Source: Hyphochytrium catenoides
Taxonomy: Eukaryota > Sar > Hyphochytriomycetes > Hyphochytriales > Hyphochytriaceae
Assembly: GCA_900088475.1 (NCBI GenBank)
Contig: FLMG01001247.1
Location: 997 to 33,014 of the forward strand
Reading direction: 5' to 3'
Length of the DNA stretch: 32,018 nucleotides
This document shows, piece after piece, positions 21,919-31,270 of this stretch (position 1 is its first letter; the number at the start of each line of letters is the position of its first letter). The notes beneath the pieces were generated by a model. The model was not told the origin of the DNA. It saw nothing but the letters and a program-made list of their open reading frames with translations, and did not search any database. A program made the translations under genes and the position numbers.

Positions 21919-24626
21919 ATGGCGAGAAGGCTGTCGAGAAATAAGGACAAGGATGGCCTTTCAGCGGGTGACGGCAAGCACGAGACGAACCAGGATAAGT
22001 CACGCTGGATTGGCACTCCTTACCACAAGATGAAGGCACAGGCCTTCTATCAGGAACTCATGATAGGAGGCGAGGTTTTTGCCCAAGGTGATTGCGTCCT
22101 CGTCCTCTCTGATGACCCTGCTACTCCCTATGTGGCAAGGATTGAGCGTCTCTTTGAGGACGTTAGACATGAAAAAAAGTTTCGCGGCCGCTGGTTCTTC
22201 AGAAAGCAAGACGATTCAGCGCTAAAGCACAAGACCAACGTGCTTGAAAACGAGCTGTTCCTCTCGGATTGCACTGATGTCAATTCTATAGACAGTATCA
22301 TCAAGAAATGCACAGTGGTCTATCAGAGCCCGGAACTAGGATCCAACAAAAGGGAAGTGCTAAAGAACCGGAAGGATAAGTTTATATGTAGGTATTTCTT
22401 CAAACCCCAGACGAAGGGCAAGCTTCTTCCGCTTACGCCCGAGTGGCTACAGACTCCTCCGCCACCAAAAGTAGATCAACCCCTGCCTGAACATATAGAG
22501 CCCTCTCGCGCCTCTCCAGTTGATGCTCAGGAAGGAAATTTGAGAGTAGGGGACAGCTCGCAGTCGAGCCGAAGACCCGGACGGTCTGTTCTCACGGAAG
22601 AGAGCATGTCCAAAGCCTCAGCTAGGATTCCAGCCGTCTCTGGTCCTTCTCCAAAGCAAGGGCCTGCTGTAGGAGAAAAAAGGAAGGCTCAGTCTCTTCC
22701 TGACTCGCAACAGAGACTTGATATCAAAGGTAAAAGCGCAAGTGAATCCAGAGCCATCAGTACACCTTCCGCCGATGCTGCAAAAAAGGCACGGTTCACA
22801 TCTCATCCATCTACGGCAAGTAGTAGTAGTAAGCAAGACTCCACAAAGAAAGCTTCTGGAGCAACTGAGAAAAGGCCAAAAGCAATTCCTGCAACTATCC
22901 AGCAGCCAATCTCTGTTCCTCCAGTTCCAGAACGCAATGCGGCTGCTGAAGGCCAAGGACAGCAGAAGAGCTCCAACACAACCAGCACTTCTAATGGCAG
23001 TGACAGACCATCAGGCGCAGCCTCTGCGTCAAAGGACACATCATCGGAGCACACACTTTCCATTGCAGCGCCCCGAGGAGCTCTTAACATCGAGCCCTCC
23101 GTCTCCTCCCCGCCATTGTCACCGCGCCTTTGGGTAAGAAAGGAGGAGGAGGAGGTAGCTCCTGAGGTGACCCAACCTACTAGGAGCAAGCGTGCTTCTA
23201 CCAGTGCCAGCACAAAGTCAAGCTACAATCTGCTGCAACAGAGACATCTGGAAGCGGAGCAGGAGCCTGTTCCAGAAACTCGAATCGGCCCGGATTATCA
23301 AGCTGAACTGCCCAGCCTGCTTCCTACGAAACCTAAGCCGCCCACCGGGAAAGATCTTTCACTGATTTGGTCTGCAGAAGAAGGAGAGAAGCTGTCTCCA
23401 TCTGAGAATGTTAGTCGATACCTGCACGCTGCAGGCCTTAGGCGGAAATTTCTTGAAGGGCAATATGTTTGGGGTGTCTTCAACGGAGAAGAGACAGGAA
23501 CTGGCATTGTCACCGCAATCAGGAGTGAAGGTTCGAGCGTCAAATTAACAATCAAGTCGATGTACCCCGTCTTTGGTCGCCTCTATGGAGAGATTGACTC
23601 AAGTCAAGTCGCAAGGACCTTACCTGAGGTTGAGGCATTGGAGTTCCTGCACACTCGGGGCTATGATATCTCCAAGGCCTTGGCTGAGCTCCCACCAGAC
23701 ATTCTGGACAACTCTAAGGAGCTTCAGATTAACCTTCTAAGGTGCTTATCCCAGCAATTCGTCCTTCAGGGGCAGCTCGCTCTCTTACAGCCTGGCTCGC
23801 TCTTCATCCATCTCCTCTAGCTTCGTACTACTCGCTGCACATGGTGTTCAAATACAGTCTTTGACCTTCCTTTCAGCCTTGCCATCGGTACAAACGAGGT
23901 TGTTATGTAGGACTAGCGACTCTCATCTCGTCTATTTCTGACTCCTCATTCCACTCTGATTGACCCTTGATGTCACGCTATGTTGCGCAGAACGAAAAAG
24001 AAGCCAGTAGAGGGTGACATTATCGGTTTGAAAGGCATGGACCAAGGAGCGCCGAGATCACAAAAGAGGAGACGTCCTGAGTCTTCTGGCAGCTCAGGCT
24101 CAAGAAGGGAGCCACGAAGCAGGGTCCCCACGCCAGTTAGAGAGGCACCGCCCAGTGAGGTGGTCCCTCACCATGTTAGAAGTCCAGTTAAACCCACTCC
24201 CACGGTTGTTGAAACAAATTATGCTAAGGATCCAAGGTAGAGAAGTGCCTGCTCTAGTAGATGAGATGTCACACGTTACTCACGCAGGTGACCTGTTACG
24301 TCCTTACAGCGTCGATGATGGATCTACAGATGTAGCAAAGCAGTATCTGAACCGGTAAGGATCCTTAACTCTAGTGCCCGGACAATACCGCCCCGCTCGT
24401 CCTGCCTTGATGCTAAATCTCTGTTCTTTGTCCTCCTAACAGTGTCAAGAAGAGACTGGGAGACCATCGGTTCCTGTACAAGCAGTTCCTTTATACATTG
24501 AGAGACTTCGACAACGGGATTTTGACCTTAGAGCTCTTATTTCTGAGAGTGCGTCGGCTCTTGGATGACTATGACGACCTTCTTTTGGAGTTCCAAGAAT
24601 TCTTCCCCTCGCCAACAGCTGTGTAG
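21919..24626 (+). CDS. BAH-domain protein with C-terminal PAH (Sin3-like) domain
   Basis: CDS join(21919..23741,23991..24154,24288..24354,24443..24626), 745 aa; introns of 249, 133 and 88 nt, all GT-AG and in frame. The ATG at 21919 follows an acceptor-like ctatttag, so a 5' UTR intron is possible. Residues about 51-165 form a BAH domain (GGEVFAQGDCVLVLSDD, PYVARIERLFED, GRWFFRKQDD, NELFLSDCTD, FICRYFF). Residues 175-480 are Ser/Pro/Lys-rich and disordered-looking. Residues about 500-595 form a second folded region ending EALEFLHTRGYDISKALAEL, like the end of an ELM2 domain. A basic segment with KKRRRPE-type charge (SQKRRRPESSG) suggests nuclear import. The last 65 residues (VAKQYLNRVKKRLGDHRFLY, KQFLYTLRDFDNG, LLLEFQEFFPSP) match the paired amphipathic helix fold of Sin3. 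A nuclear role in chromatin repression is inferred. Confidence 0.82.
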
Positions 24627-24661
24627 TTTAAATATCAGTAGTTATTAGTATGAGTGAACTG

Positions 24662-25458
24662 TTATCTAGCTTCCTTCTTGGGTACATCGGACACCGTCCC
24701 TGAAACTTCCCTGGTCCTTGTAATTCTTGTGGCTGGGTGCTCATTTACTTCTGAAGATAAAGCAGCAAGCATCATGAACATTTCAATGCGCTCCGTTCTC
24801 TTCTTCAAGGGCTTGCCTTGGAATCGTATTCCTGCGTGCTGAGTTACGTGTCTCTTCTACACTTTGGGTTTACTCTTCTCGAACTGCAGCTTGCATTGAA
24901 CATAGCTCGCACCCGTACCAATCCCTGTACCGAACGAAGTCACTGCTACTCTGCCTGCTCTGGAGCCTGATTGAGTGCAGAGACGTGCGGTGTCAACCGG
25001 CCGGTAGCAGCATGAGCTTCGATGCAGAATAAGCAAAAGAGTTGATAAAGAACATGAACTGAATGGATAGGCGCATAGGAGAGAATATCAACAGGTCAGG
25101 AGAAGGCCAGTCATATTTGGTTGAATAAAAATACAGAGGTGCCAGCAAGCACTGTACAGGCAAGTAGGAGCTTAACTGCCGTAACCAGCGAGCTGAATAA
25201 TAAAGAATGTGCCAAGAATGGCCGGAAGAGAGAGCAGCTGTGGACTGAAAGATTCTCTATCAGGATTCGGCAGGAGGCAGCGCTGTGTGGAGCCAGATCA
25301 GCTACAAAGGGAACCGAGTAAACCTTACGTGCAAGAACAAGGGCGGAAAGTCCTGCAGCAACAGTGCCTATAGAGACGTTGTATGCCAAGCTCTCGAGGC
25401 ACTTGTCCCACGTCGATGAGATAATCTCTTCACTCGGGAGTTCCTTCTGTGGAGCCAT
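24662..25458 (-). CDS. MIC10: MICOS subunit MIC10, with possible C-terminal extension
   Basis: Exon 1 is 25458-25329 (ATG at 25458, donor GTAAGG); exon 2 starts at 24966 after a 362-nt intron. MIC10 is a hairpin protein of the mitochondrial inner membrane whose oligomers bend crista junctions. Visible: STWDKCLESLAYN before the first membrane helix (SIGTVAAGLSALVLA), Arg-rich turn ARSRAGR, and the second helix with the glycine motif SFGTGIGTGASYVQC. If exon 2 is read on, it stops with TAG at 24857-24859 and gives 79 aa, the normal family length. If a 42-nt GT-AG intron (24873-24832) is removed, translation continues through 24831-24662 to TAA, giving 130 aa with a basic tail (RFQGKPLKKRTERIEMF). 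Both are in frame. It converges with the BAH-PAH gene, 35 bp between stop codons. Confidence 0.88.
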
Positions 25459-26645
25459 CCTTCGCCAGTTCCTAATATATCTAGCCGCACTATTTGTTAG
25501 GCTCTCTGCTCATCAGTCTCTGTACAGAATATGTGCTTCTTTCTGGAAGAACAAGTCGGCCCTACCTGTGTTGCAGCTACTTCTGCTACTCTGCGGTATC
25601 TGCTGTGGTGGCGTGACCTGTGGTGTTCGACACTCGGAGCTTACAATCGCGGAAGCGGAGCAGACAGCAATGGACGAGGAGCTTGATAATTGCAGGAGAC
25701 GACCCTTTAACGGAGCTGCTTCTGATGATGATGATGATGGACAGATGAAGAGCAAGGCGCGGACGAGAAAATCTTGAACAGATCTCAAGCTCTATAGCAA
25801 GGACTCCGACGATGGCCAAGTCAGGAGAGAGAGAGGCGGTGGCGAGTGACTGGGGACAGTGACAGAGTGACAGAGATCAAGACAAGAAAGACTCGAGAGA
25901 GAGAGGGGGAGAGAAAGTGAGACAAAGCGAGGAGTAGTATTTACTAATGATAAAGTGAGACAGAGACCATGGAATAGAGACAGAGCAGCAGAGGGAGAGG
26001 AAAGGAGGATTATCGGGAAACTTATTGTCCAACGTCGCAGGTATTACTATAGTTTTCGGGCCTCATTTCTTAAAGAAAAAGATGATGAGAACGCTAATGT
26101 TTGAGTATTACTATTCCAAAATATATAAACTTCAGAAACTTTTATTTGCCGAAAAGCCGTGTGAAGGCGATCGAGCAGTGATCAGAGCTCGGCAGGACGG
26201 CAGGACGGCAGGACGGCAGGACGGCAGGACGGCAGGACGGCTGGGCAGGACGGTGCCGAGCGACGGCAGGAGGAAGCAAGGACCAGGACCAGGTTTCAGG
26301 AGGACAGAGCCGAGCAAAGTCTCACGACAATAGGTCTGCTTCTCCATATCCTGCATCCTGGAGGAACCTCCCCAGCACTAGAGGGATGCGTAGTGGATAG
26401 CTCCTTTATCAGCAGCATTGCTGGCAGCTGTTGGCGAGAAAAGTCTAGGAGACTGGCGCTTAGCTCGCTGCATCTCCTCTTTAGGTCCTAAGCTTTGTCT
26501 AGCCAAGCTACCCTCCTTGGGCGATATTGAGTCCAGACCCGTAGATAGATTAGGTCCGAAATAGATCATTCATTGTACTTCTAGACCCTTGGTCTGCCGT
26601 CTTGGGTCTGTCCTCTTCCTCTGGAATACTCTATCACTGGTTCCA
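25459..26645. other. Divergent intergenic region between MIC10 and LC8
   Basis: About 1.2 kb between two divergent starts. It holds a GA-rich tract (about 25835-26010), an AT-rich patch (26085-26150) and the octamer tandem repeat at 26190-26237. Open frames overlapping 25364-25819 lie antisense to, or upstream of, MIC10 exon 1 and have biased composition; none is called. Promoters for both genes should lie here, but no specific motif is assigned. Confidence 0.5.
26190..26237. repeat. 8-bp tandem repeat (CGGCAGGA)6
   Basis: Six perfect copies of CGGCAGGA followed by a degenerate partial copy (CGGCTGGGCAGGACGG). It is GC-rich within an otherwise AT-rich spacer and lies about 410 bp upstream of the LC8 start codon. 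It creates an artificial Gly-Arg-Gln-Asp-Gly-Arg-Thr-Ala repeat in one frame. Confidence 0.95.
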
Positions 26646-27172
26646 ATGACGTCAAAACCCGAGAGAGAGAATGATCCGAAGAAGGACGATATCAACGTTG
26701 GCCAACTGACAGTCTATCAGAAGGATGTGCCCAAGGAGGTTGAGGATCTCTGCGTTAACGCCTCTACCAACGCCCTGAGATCCTATTACAAAGCAGAGAT
26801 CACGCACTTCGATGAAATCGCAGAGGTTCTGAAGACGGCGCTGGAGAAGCATCAGCAGGGCGCTTGGCATGTAGTTGTCGGCAAGAACTTCGGTGCATTT
26901 GTGAGCCACGAGACGAAAAGGTGAGGGTTGACAAGCTTAGACCGACCACTTTGTTGAGGTCGGTGAGGAGACTGAGAGTGATTGCAATCCTACGAGGGGA
27001 TCAATAAGGTTGCAAGTGAAAGATTAAGGAAGAGATCGAGTAAACATACAAGAAGAAGGACAAAGAATTGAGAGAAGATGCAACAGCTAACATTTATTTC
27101 TTTGCTCTTCTGCGCAGTCTCTTCTACTACGCCATTGGGCACGTGATCTTTCTGGTGTACAAGCACGGCTGA
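26646..27172 (+). CDS. LC8-type dynein light chain
   Basis: CDS join(26646..26920,27118..27172), 109 aa, one 197-nt GT-AG intron in phase 2 within the HETK-R/S region. LC8 proteins are homodimeric hubs that bind short linear motifs, including those in dynein intermediate chains. The C-terminal half carries the signature WHVVVGKNFGAFVSHETKRS followed by LFYYAIGHVIFLVYKHG, forming the groove beta-strands. An N-terminal extension of about 20 residues, charged (KPERENDPKKDD), makes it longer than the usual 89 aa. Helices ALRSYYKAEI and EIAEVLKTALEK match the family pattern. Presence of an LC8 does not by itself prove flagella. Confidence 0.93.
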
Positions 27173-27721
27173 CCAGCAGTGGTGTGCAGCAGAGGGCGCC
27201 GCCAAGAAAGCTCGACACCACTTCTTAGCCTCCTTTTTCACCCATAGCAATCTGTAACATGTGCCAAAGTCTATTTTCTGGCGCTGACCCCTCCCAGATG
27301 AGAAGTGAACTGAATGTGGGTCGCTTCTCTTTATAGCTATGAAAATAAAGCAGAGAAGCAGAAGATCCCCCTACTGTCCAGCATAAAGATAGAGAGAAAG
27401 AGAAAGAGGGAAAAGGGCAAAGACGAGAACAGCTAGAGTGGCAGCTAGAGTGGCCACTATGTTTTCCTTCGTTGACAGCTGATCGCTGAATAAAGCACCA
27501 CGCTCAGGAGATCCTCATCTCGTCCAATGCCACCTAAGTCCTCCTCTTGCTCCTCAGCTAAGCCGGCAGTGTCGAGGCAGAAAGAGAAGGCAGAAGATAT
27601 CTAAAGAAACAGGAGAAGAAGAGGCGGAGGGGCAGGGGGATCTCAGCAGAAAAGCATGAGCAGAGCGCACGCTAGACAAGCAACGCACAGACGCCTTCTG
27701 CTTTTTAGAGTCCGGTCTCTG
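27173..27721. other. Convergent intergenic region between LC8 and NAA40
   Basis: About 550 bp between two convergent stop codons. It is purine-rich (GAGAAAG runs near 27390-27420) and contains a local duplication GCTAGAGTGGC...GCTAGAGTGGC near 27434-27454. Nothing coding was recognised; 3' UTRs of both genes are expected here. Confidence 0.5.
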
Positions 27722-28453
27722 CTACCGGTAGGCAGGGTCGTTGTGTACAGATACATCTAGACATTTGCTGAGAATTTCATAGTCTGCCGTATCATCTCCG
27801 CACCGACTTGGGGAGCTTTCGTCGATCTCATAGGCTAGCTTGTCTTTGTAGAAAGACAGAGCAGCCACGTTAGCCTTGAAGACAGTCAATAGGAGAAACT
27901 TCATTCCTAGAGCACGACCAATCCTCTCCGTACAGCTCATCAGCCATGACCCTAGCCCGCTACCTCTCCATCTCTGTCCTACCTGGATCTCATAGAGATA
28001 TAGAACTTCATACTGGTTCTCCACGAGGAAGCGGAAGTGCACAAAGGCAGCTAAGCCCGTGCTTGCGCTTGCTTCTTCTCCGGTTTCTTCTGTCAAGCCG
28101 TGAACGAGCAAGTAACGAGCATCTGTATGGAAGAGCTCCTTGGTCTTTGCATGGATGTCCCAGCCCCATTGGCTGTGAACGTAGAAGTCTTTCATATTCG
28201 CTGTGAACAGGTCGACAATTGCGCCTCTTTCCTCTGCACTCAGTGCGTTGGCGGTTTTGAAGCTGAGTTGTAGAGTGTCCCCAGGAAGCGTCCTGCAGAG
28301 GTTCTTCCACTCGTCAGGGCAGATGGCAGACATCTGCAACGGGTCAGCCACCGCCGCCGCTACCTTCACGCGGTTCTCTTTCACCTTCTGCAGCGCCGCG
28401 GATCGCCCTGCACTAATGCCTGGACCAGGCCGTTTCTTCCTTGATCGTGGCAT
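27722..28453 (-). CDS. NAA40: N-alpha-acetyltransferase 40 (NatD), histone H4/H2A
   Basis: Single exon, 243 aa, ATG at 28453 (MPRSRKKRPGPG); the open frame continues upstream through the 24-bp repeat without an ATG. NatD transfers acetyl from acetyl-CoA to the alpha-amino group of histones H4 and H2A. The GNAT domain spans about 85-230. Conserved features: FYVHSQWGWD (human MYEQSEWGW), FVHFRFLVENQYEVLYLYEIQV including the Tyr-Glu pair that corresponds to the catalytic residues in the human enzyme, the acetyl-CoA loop QRWRGSGLGSWL, LLLTVFKANVAALSFY and YEIDESSPS followed by DYEILSK. The N-terminal 40 residues are Lys/Arg-rich as in the family. It is divergent from the phosphodiesterase gene (536 bp between starts). 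It is the only confidently called gene here without an intron. Confidence 0.95.
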   Translation of the reverse strand: MPRSRKKRPGPGISAGRSAALQKVKENRVKVAAAVADPLQMSAICPDEWKNLCRTLPGDTLQLSFKTANALSAEERGAIVDLFTANMKDFYVHSQWGWDIHAKTKELFHTDARYLLVHGLTEETGEEASASTGLAAFVHFRFLVENQYEVLYLYEIQVGQRWRGSGLGSWLMSCTERIGRALGMKFLLLTVFKANVAALSFYKDKLAYEIDESSPSRCGDDTADYEILSKCLDVSVHNDPAYR

Positions 28454-28484
28454 GGCTTCAGGGTTGGTTCTGCTTCTTACTTTA

Positions 28485-28532
28485 TATTCAACGCATGCGA
28501 AGCTCTGGTATTCAACGCATGCGAAGCTCTGG
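28485..28532. repeat. Perfect 24-bp direct duplication in NAA40 5' leader
   Basis: Two adjacent identical 24-bp units (28485-28508 and 28509-28532), each containing the 8-bp palindrome CGCATGCG. They lie 32-79 bp upstream of the NAA40 start codon, in the spacer shared with the phosphodiesterase gene. Confidence 0.97.
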
Positions 28533-28989
28533 ACACGTTGGACTCTGGCGTTGGACTGCGACAATCGATCAATCTCCGTCTCTATAATCTGCTGGTGCGC
28601 CGGTAGATCAGCGGAGTATCCTTCTTAGGAGTGTGTGTCTTTATTCTGGTGAATGTAGTCCCGAATGTAATACTTTCGGATGCCGAAGTCATCAGAATCT
28701 CTAGAGAAAGATATCTCTGTGAACTCTCTCTCTGTGTATTTCATAAGGGTTCTGATTCTCTGTCTTTGGTCACCGCATCAACCGATGTGGATCTTCCACG
28801 CTCTGTTGCAAGCTGACCCTGCCCCGCTCGTCACTTCAAGTCAGAGGAAGAGACTCAGGTTAGGACGGGGACCGTACGTAGAGAGTGAAAGAGAAAGAGA
28901 CACCGGGAGAGCAAGCAGACGGAGAAGGGCATAGAAGGGGACACACGGTAGTGAAGGGTGAGCAAGAGAGGCGGCGATCTGAGAGCGTC

Positions 28990-31270
28990 ATGGAGACAGA
29001 CCTTGACAGAGTGAGGCGATGGATTGCAGATGGCGTCCTGTTTCACCCGCTGGATGCAGAGCATGTGAACTCCGTGGACTTGTCCAGGGTACGCCATCTC
29101 GTGCATTATCAGCTCATGATCCTTATTTCTGCTTCTCCCTTTCCTCATCTCTCCTATACCCTGACCTATATCCCTCACTGCCGGTGACCTTGGCCAAACG
29201 GTTTCTTTGTTGCTGAAGAGTGGAGGGCACTTATTGCCTCTGTCGCATCATTGCTCCTCTCCCTACTTTAGGCAATTGGGCTCTGTAATGGAGTGCCTTT
29301 CACTGCTGAGGAGAGGGAGAATCCACGTTTTTCTAAGGTTCAGGAGCTTCACGACCTTATAGTTCGAGAGGAAGTAACAGGAGGAGCATTGGAGAGCAAC
29401 GACCGTGCAGGTTATTATCCTAGTGGACCCCTACTCCTATACCTTTTTCTCTTCAGCTGCTTGATCTATTCCTTTCTACTTTCCTTGCCGCCTCGAATGC
29501 CTACGTGCTCGTTCATCTGGCTACTCTTGCACACTTGTTAGCCTGTCTCTGTGTATATGTCTTTTGCTGGTATGCTTCTCTCGGGGGAGTGTCTTTCCCT
29601 TAGTGCTCACATCTTCTCTATTTTACCTTTCAACCCTCGTGTGTCTCCAACCCTCAATCTCGCAATTGCACTTCCCCGGACACGACTCCCTCTTTATGCC
29701 TTTGCCCTCTTTCCTATTCCCTTGGTTGCCGAATGTAGAGGGCGGGGCTGAGCCGCTTGACTTAGCGCTGTTGGTCTTGGACGGTCTGGGAATGAATATA
29801 CTTGAGAAGTTTCTTCCTCCCACTTCATTCCTCCGCCGCCATCTGGTTCGCCCTATCCGCTCCGTGATGCCGTCAACCACTGCAGCGGCACTGTCGTCTC
29901 TCAACACTGGCTTCTATCCTTCTCAGCACGGAGTGATAGGTTGGACAATCTCAGTCTCTCCTTCCCACTCCTCGGAACGATCAAAGCGGGAGAGAATCGA
30001 TCCTCTTCCCTGGTACAACGCCACCACGGACCAGCCTCTCTCTCCTGAGAATGTGGATCCAGCCAAAGTATTCTTTGCGCGGCCTACAATCAAAGAGCGA
30101 TGGGTGGGAGTGGACACGTGGGTCGTGCATGCCTATGCAGGTAGTCCCTTCAGTAACTACATCACTTCGGCGCAGTGTGTGCCGGAGAAAGCACCGCGGG
30201 CAAGCCAGGAGAGACTTAAAGGGCCATCAGTTCTTGCCGAGTCTCCGTCACCTCTTATCATTCCGTGCAGCACGCTGCCTGCCTCCTCTCTGGAGGAGGC
30301 CCTTGCCCAGTTGCTGACAATATGGGAGCAGTCAGTGGCACAAACTAAAAGTGAGGAGACGGGGAAGGGACAGAGCTCTGATACGCAGTCTTGCACTCCG
30401 TCCCGCGTGCGCTCTTATACTTATGTATATGTCTCTGACCCAGACGCCACCGAGCACCGGTGTGGAGTCTTCGCCGAAGAAGTCCGTCATATTTTAGAGC
30501 ACTTTGACCGTGTCTTAGAGAAATTTTGGACGGAGCGCTTGGCTCCTCTAAGGGAGATAGAAGGAGGGAGGCAGAGGCTCATTATCACTGCGGATCATGG
30601 CCAAGTGGACGCTCACCCCATTCTGGACCTTCATCCGAAAGTGAATGAGCTCTTACTCTTCCCTCCGACTGTTGAGAGCCGCACTCCATGCTTCCACGTC
30701 CAGCCAGGCAAGGGTGAGGAGTTCGCTAAGAGATTTAGAGAGATTTACGGTAAGCATTCCAGGACAAACATGATCAGTTGTCTTAGGACCCATGGGAACG
30801 CTTTCCCCTCTCTCTGCGGTCAACCACTCTTCCCTGCTTATATGACTACCGTCTCTCTGCTCTTTCACACAACCCTTCTGCATGCCCACTTTTGCATAGA
30901 CAGCGATGGTGTCTTTCCTTGCCCAGCAGCAATGGTTGTCACTCCGCTTGGGCCATAACTCTTCATCTCTCCAGGGTCTAGTCCTTCTCTTGCCTCATTT
31001 ACCTCTTGTCGAAATGGAAGGTGATCTATACTAAGCCGCCCTCACACAGGGGATCACTATGCTCTCCTTACTGCTGCGGAGGCAGAGCAGTTGGAGCTGT
31101 TTGGTCCTTCTCCTTGGCACCCAGAGGCACGGGCTAGGACAGGAGACTTCGTGGCCCTCTCTTCGTCTCATTCTGTACTCAACTGGTTTCGTGGTGAATA
31201 TCCCCTAAAAGGGTGCCACGGCGGGATGACGAGAGCGGAGGTGGAGGTCCCTTTGATAGTCTTGAGATAA
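28990..31270 (+). CDS. Alkaline-phosphatase-superfamily phosphodiesterase/pyrophosphatase
   Basis: CDS join(28990..29088,29272..29410,29739..30749,31050..31270), 489 aa; introns of 183, 328 and 300 nt, all GT-AG and in frame. The fold is that of type I phosphodiesterase/nucleotide pyrophosphatases, two-metal enzymes that hydrolyse phosphodiester or phosphate bonds. Metal and catalytic motifs are in order: LLVLDGLG (Asp about 94), the nucleophile segment VMPSTTAAALSSLNTGFYP with Thr126/127, the HGVIGW strand, YVYVSDPDATEHRCG (Asp and His ligands), LIITADHGQVDAH (Asp-His pair) and, in exon 4, GDHYALLTAAEAEQLELFG and CHGGMTRAEVEVPLIVL. This layout resembles bacterial 'alkaline phosphatase family' proteins more than ENPPs. 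No signal peptide is seen, so it is probably cytosolic; substrate unknown. The open frame starting inside the second intron at 29564 is not the true start. Confidence 0.9.

Noticed and set aside
24155-24358. Continuation of BAH-PAH exon 2 to the GTAGAG donor at 24237.
   Set aside because: That join gives a stop at once in the next exon. The GTGAGG donor at 24155 is in the right phase and keeps the frame into the PAH region.
25364-25777. A 137-aa plus-strand frame with a hydrophobic middle and an Asp-rich end.
   Set aside because: It begins at GTG, lies antisense to MIC10 exon 1 and its acidic run comes from a GAT repeat; no family was recognised.
29564-30958. A 464-aa frame taken as the whole phosphodiesterase.
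   Set aside because: Its first 58 codons are intron sequence and its end runs into the third intron; the spliced model recovers the family N- and C-terminal motifs.
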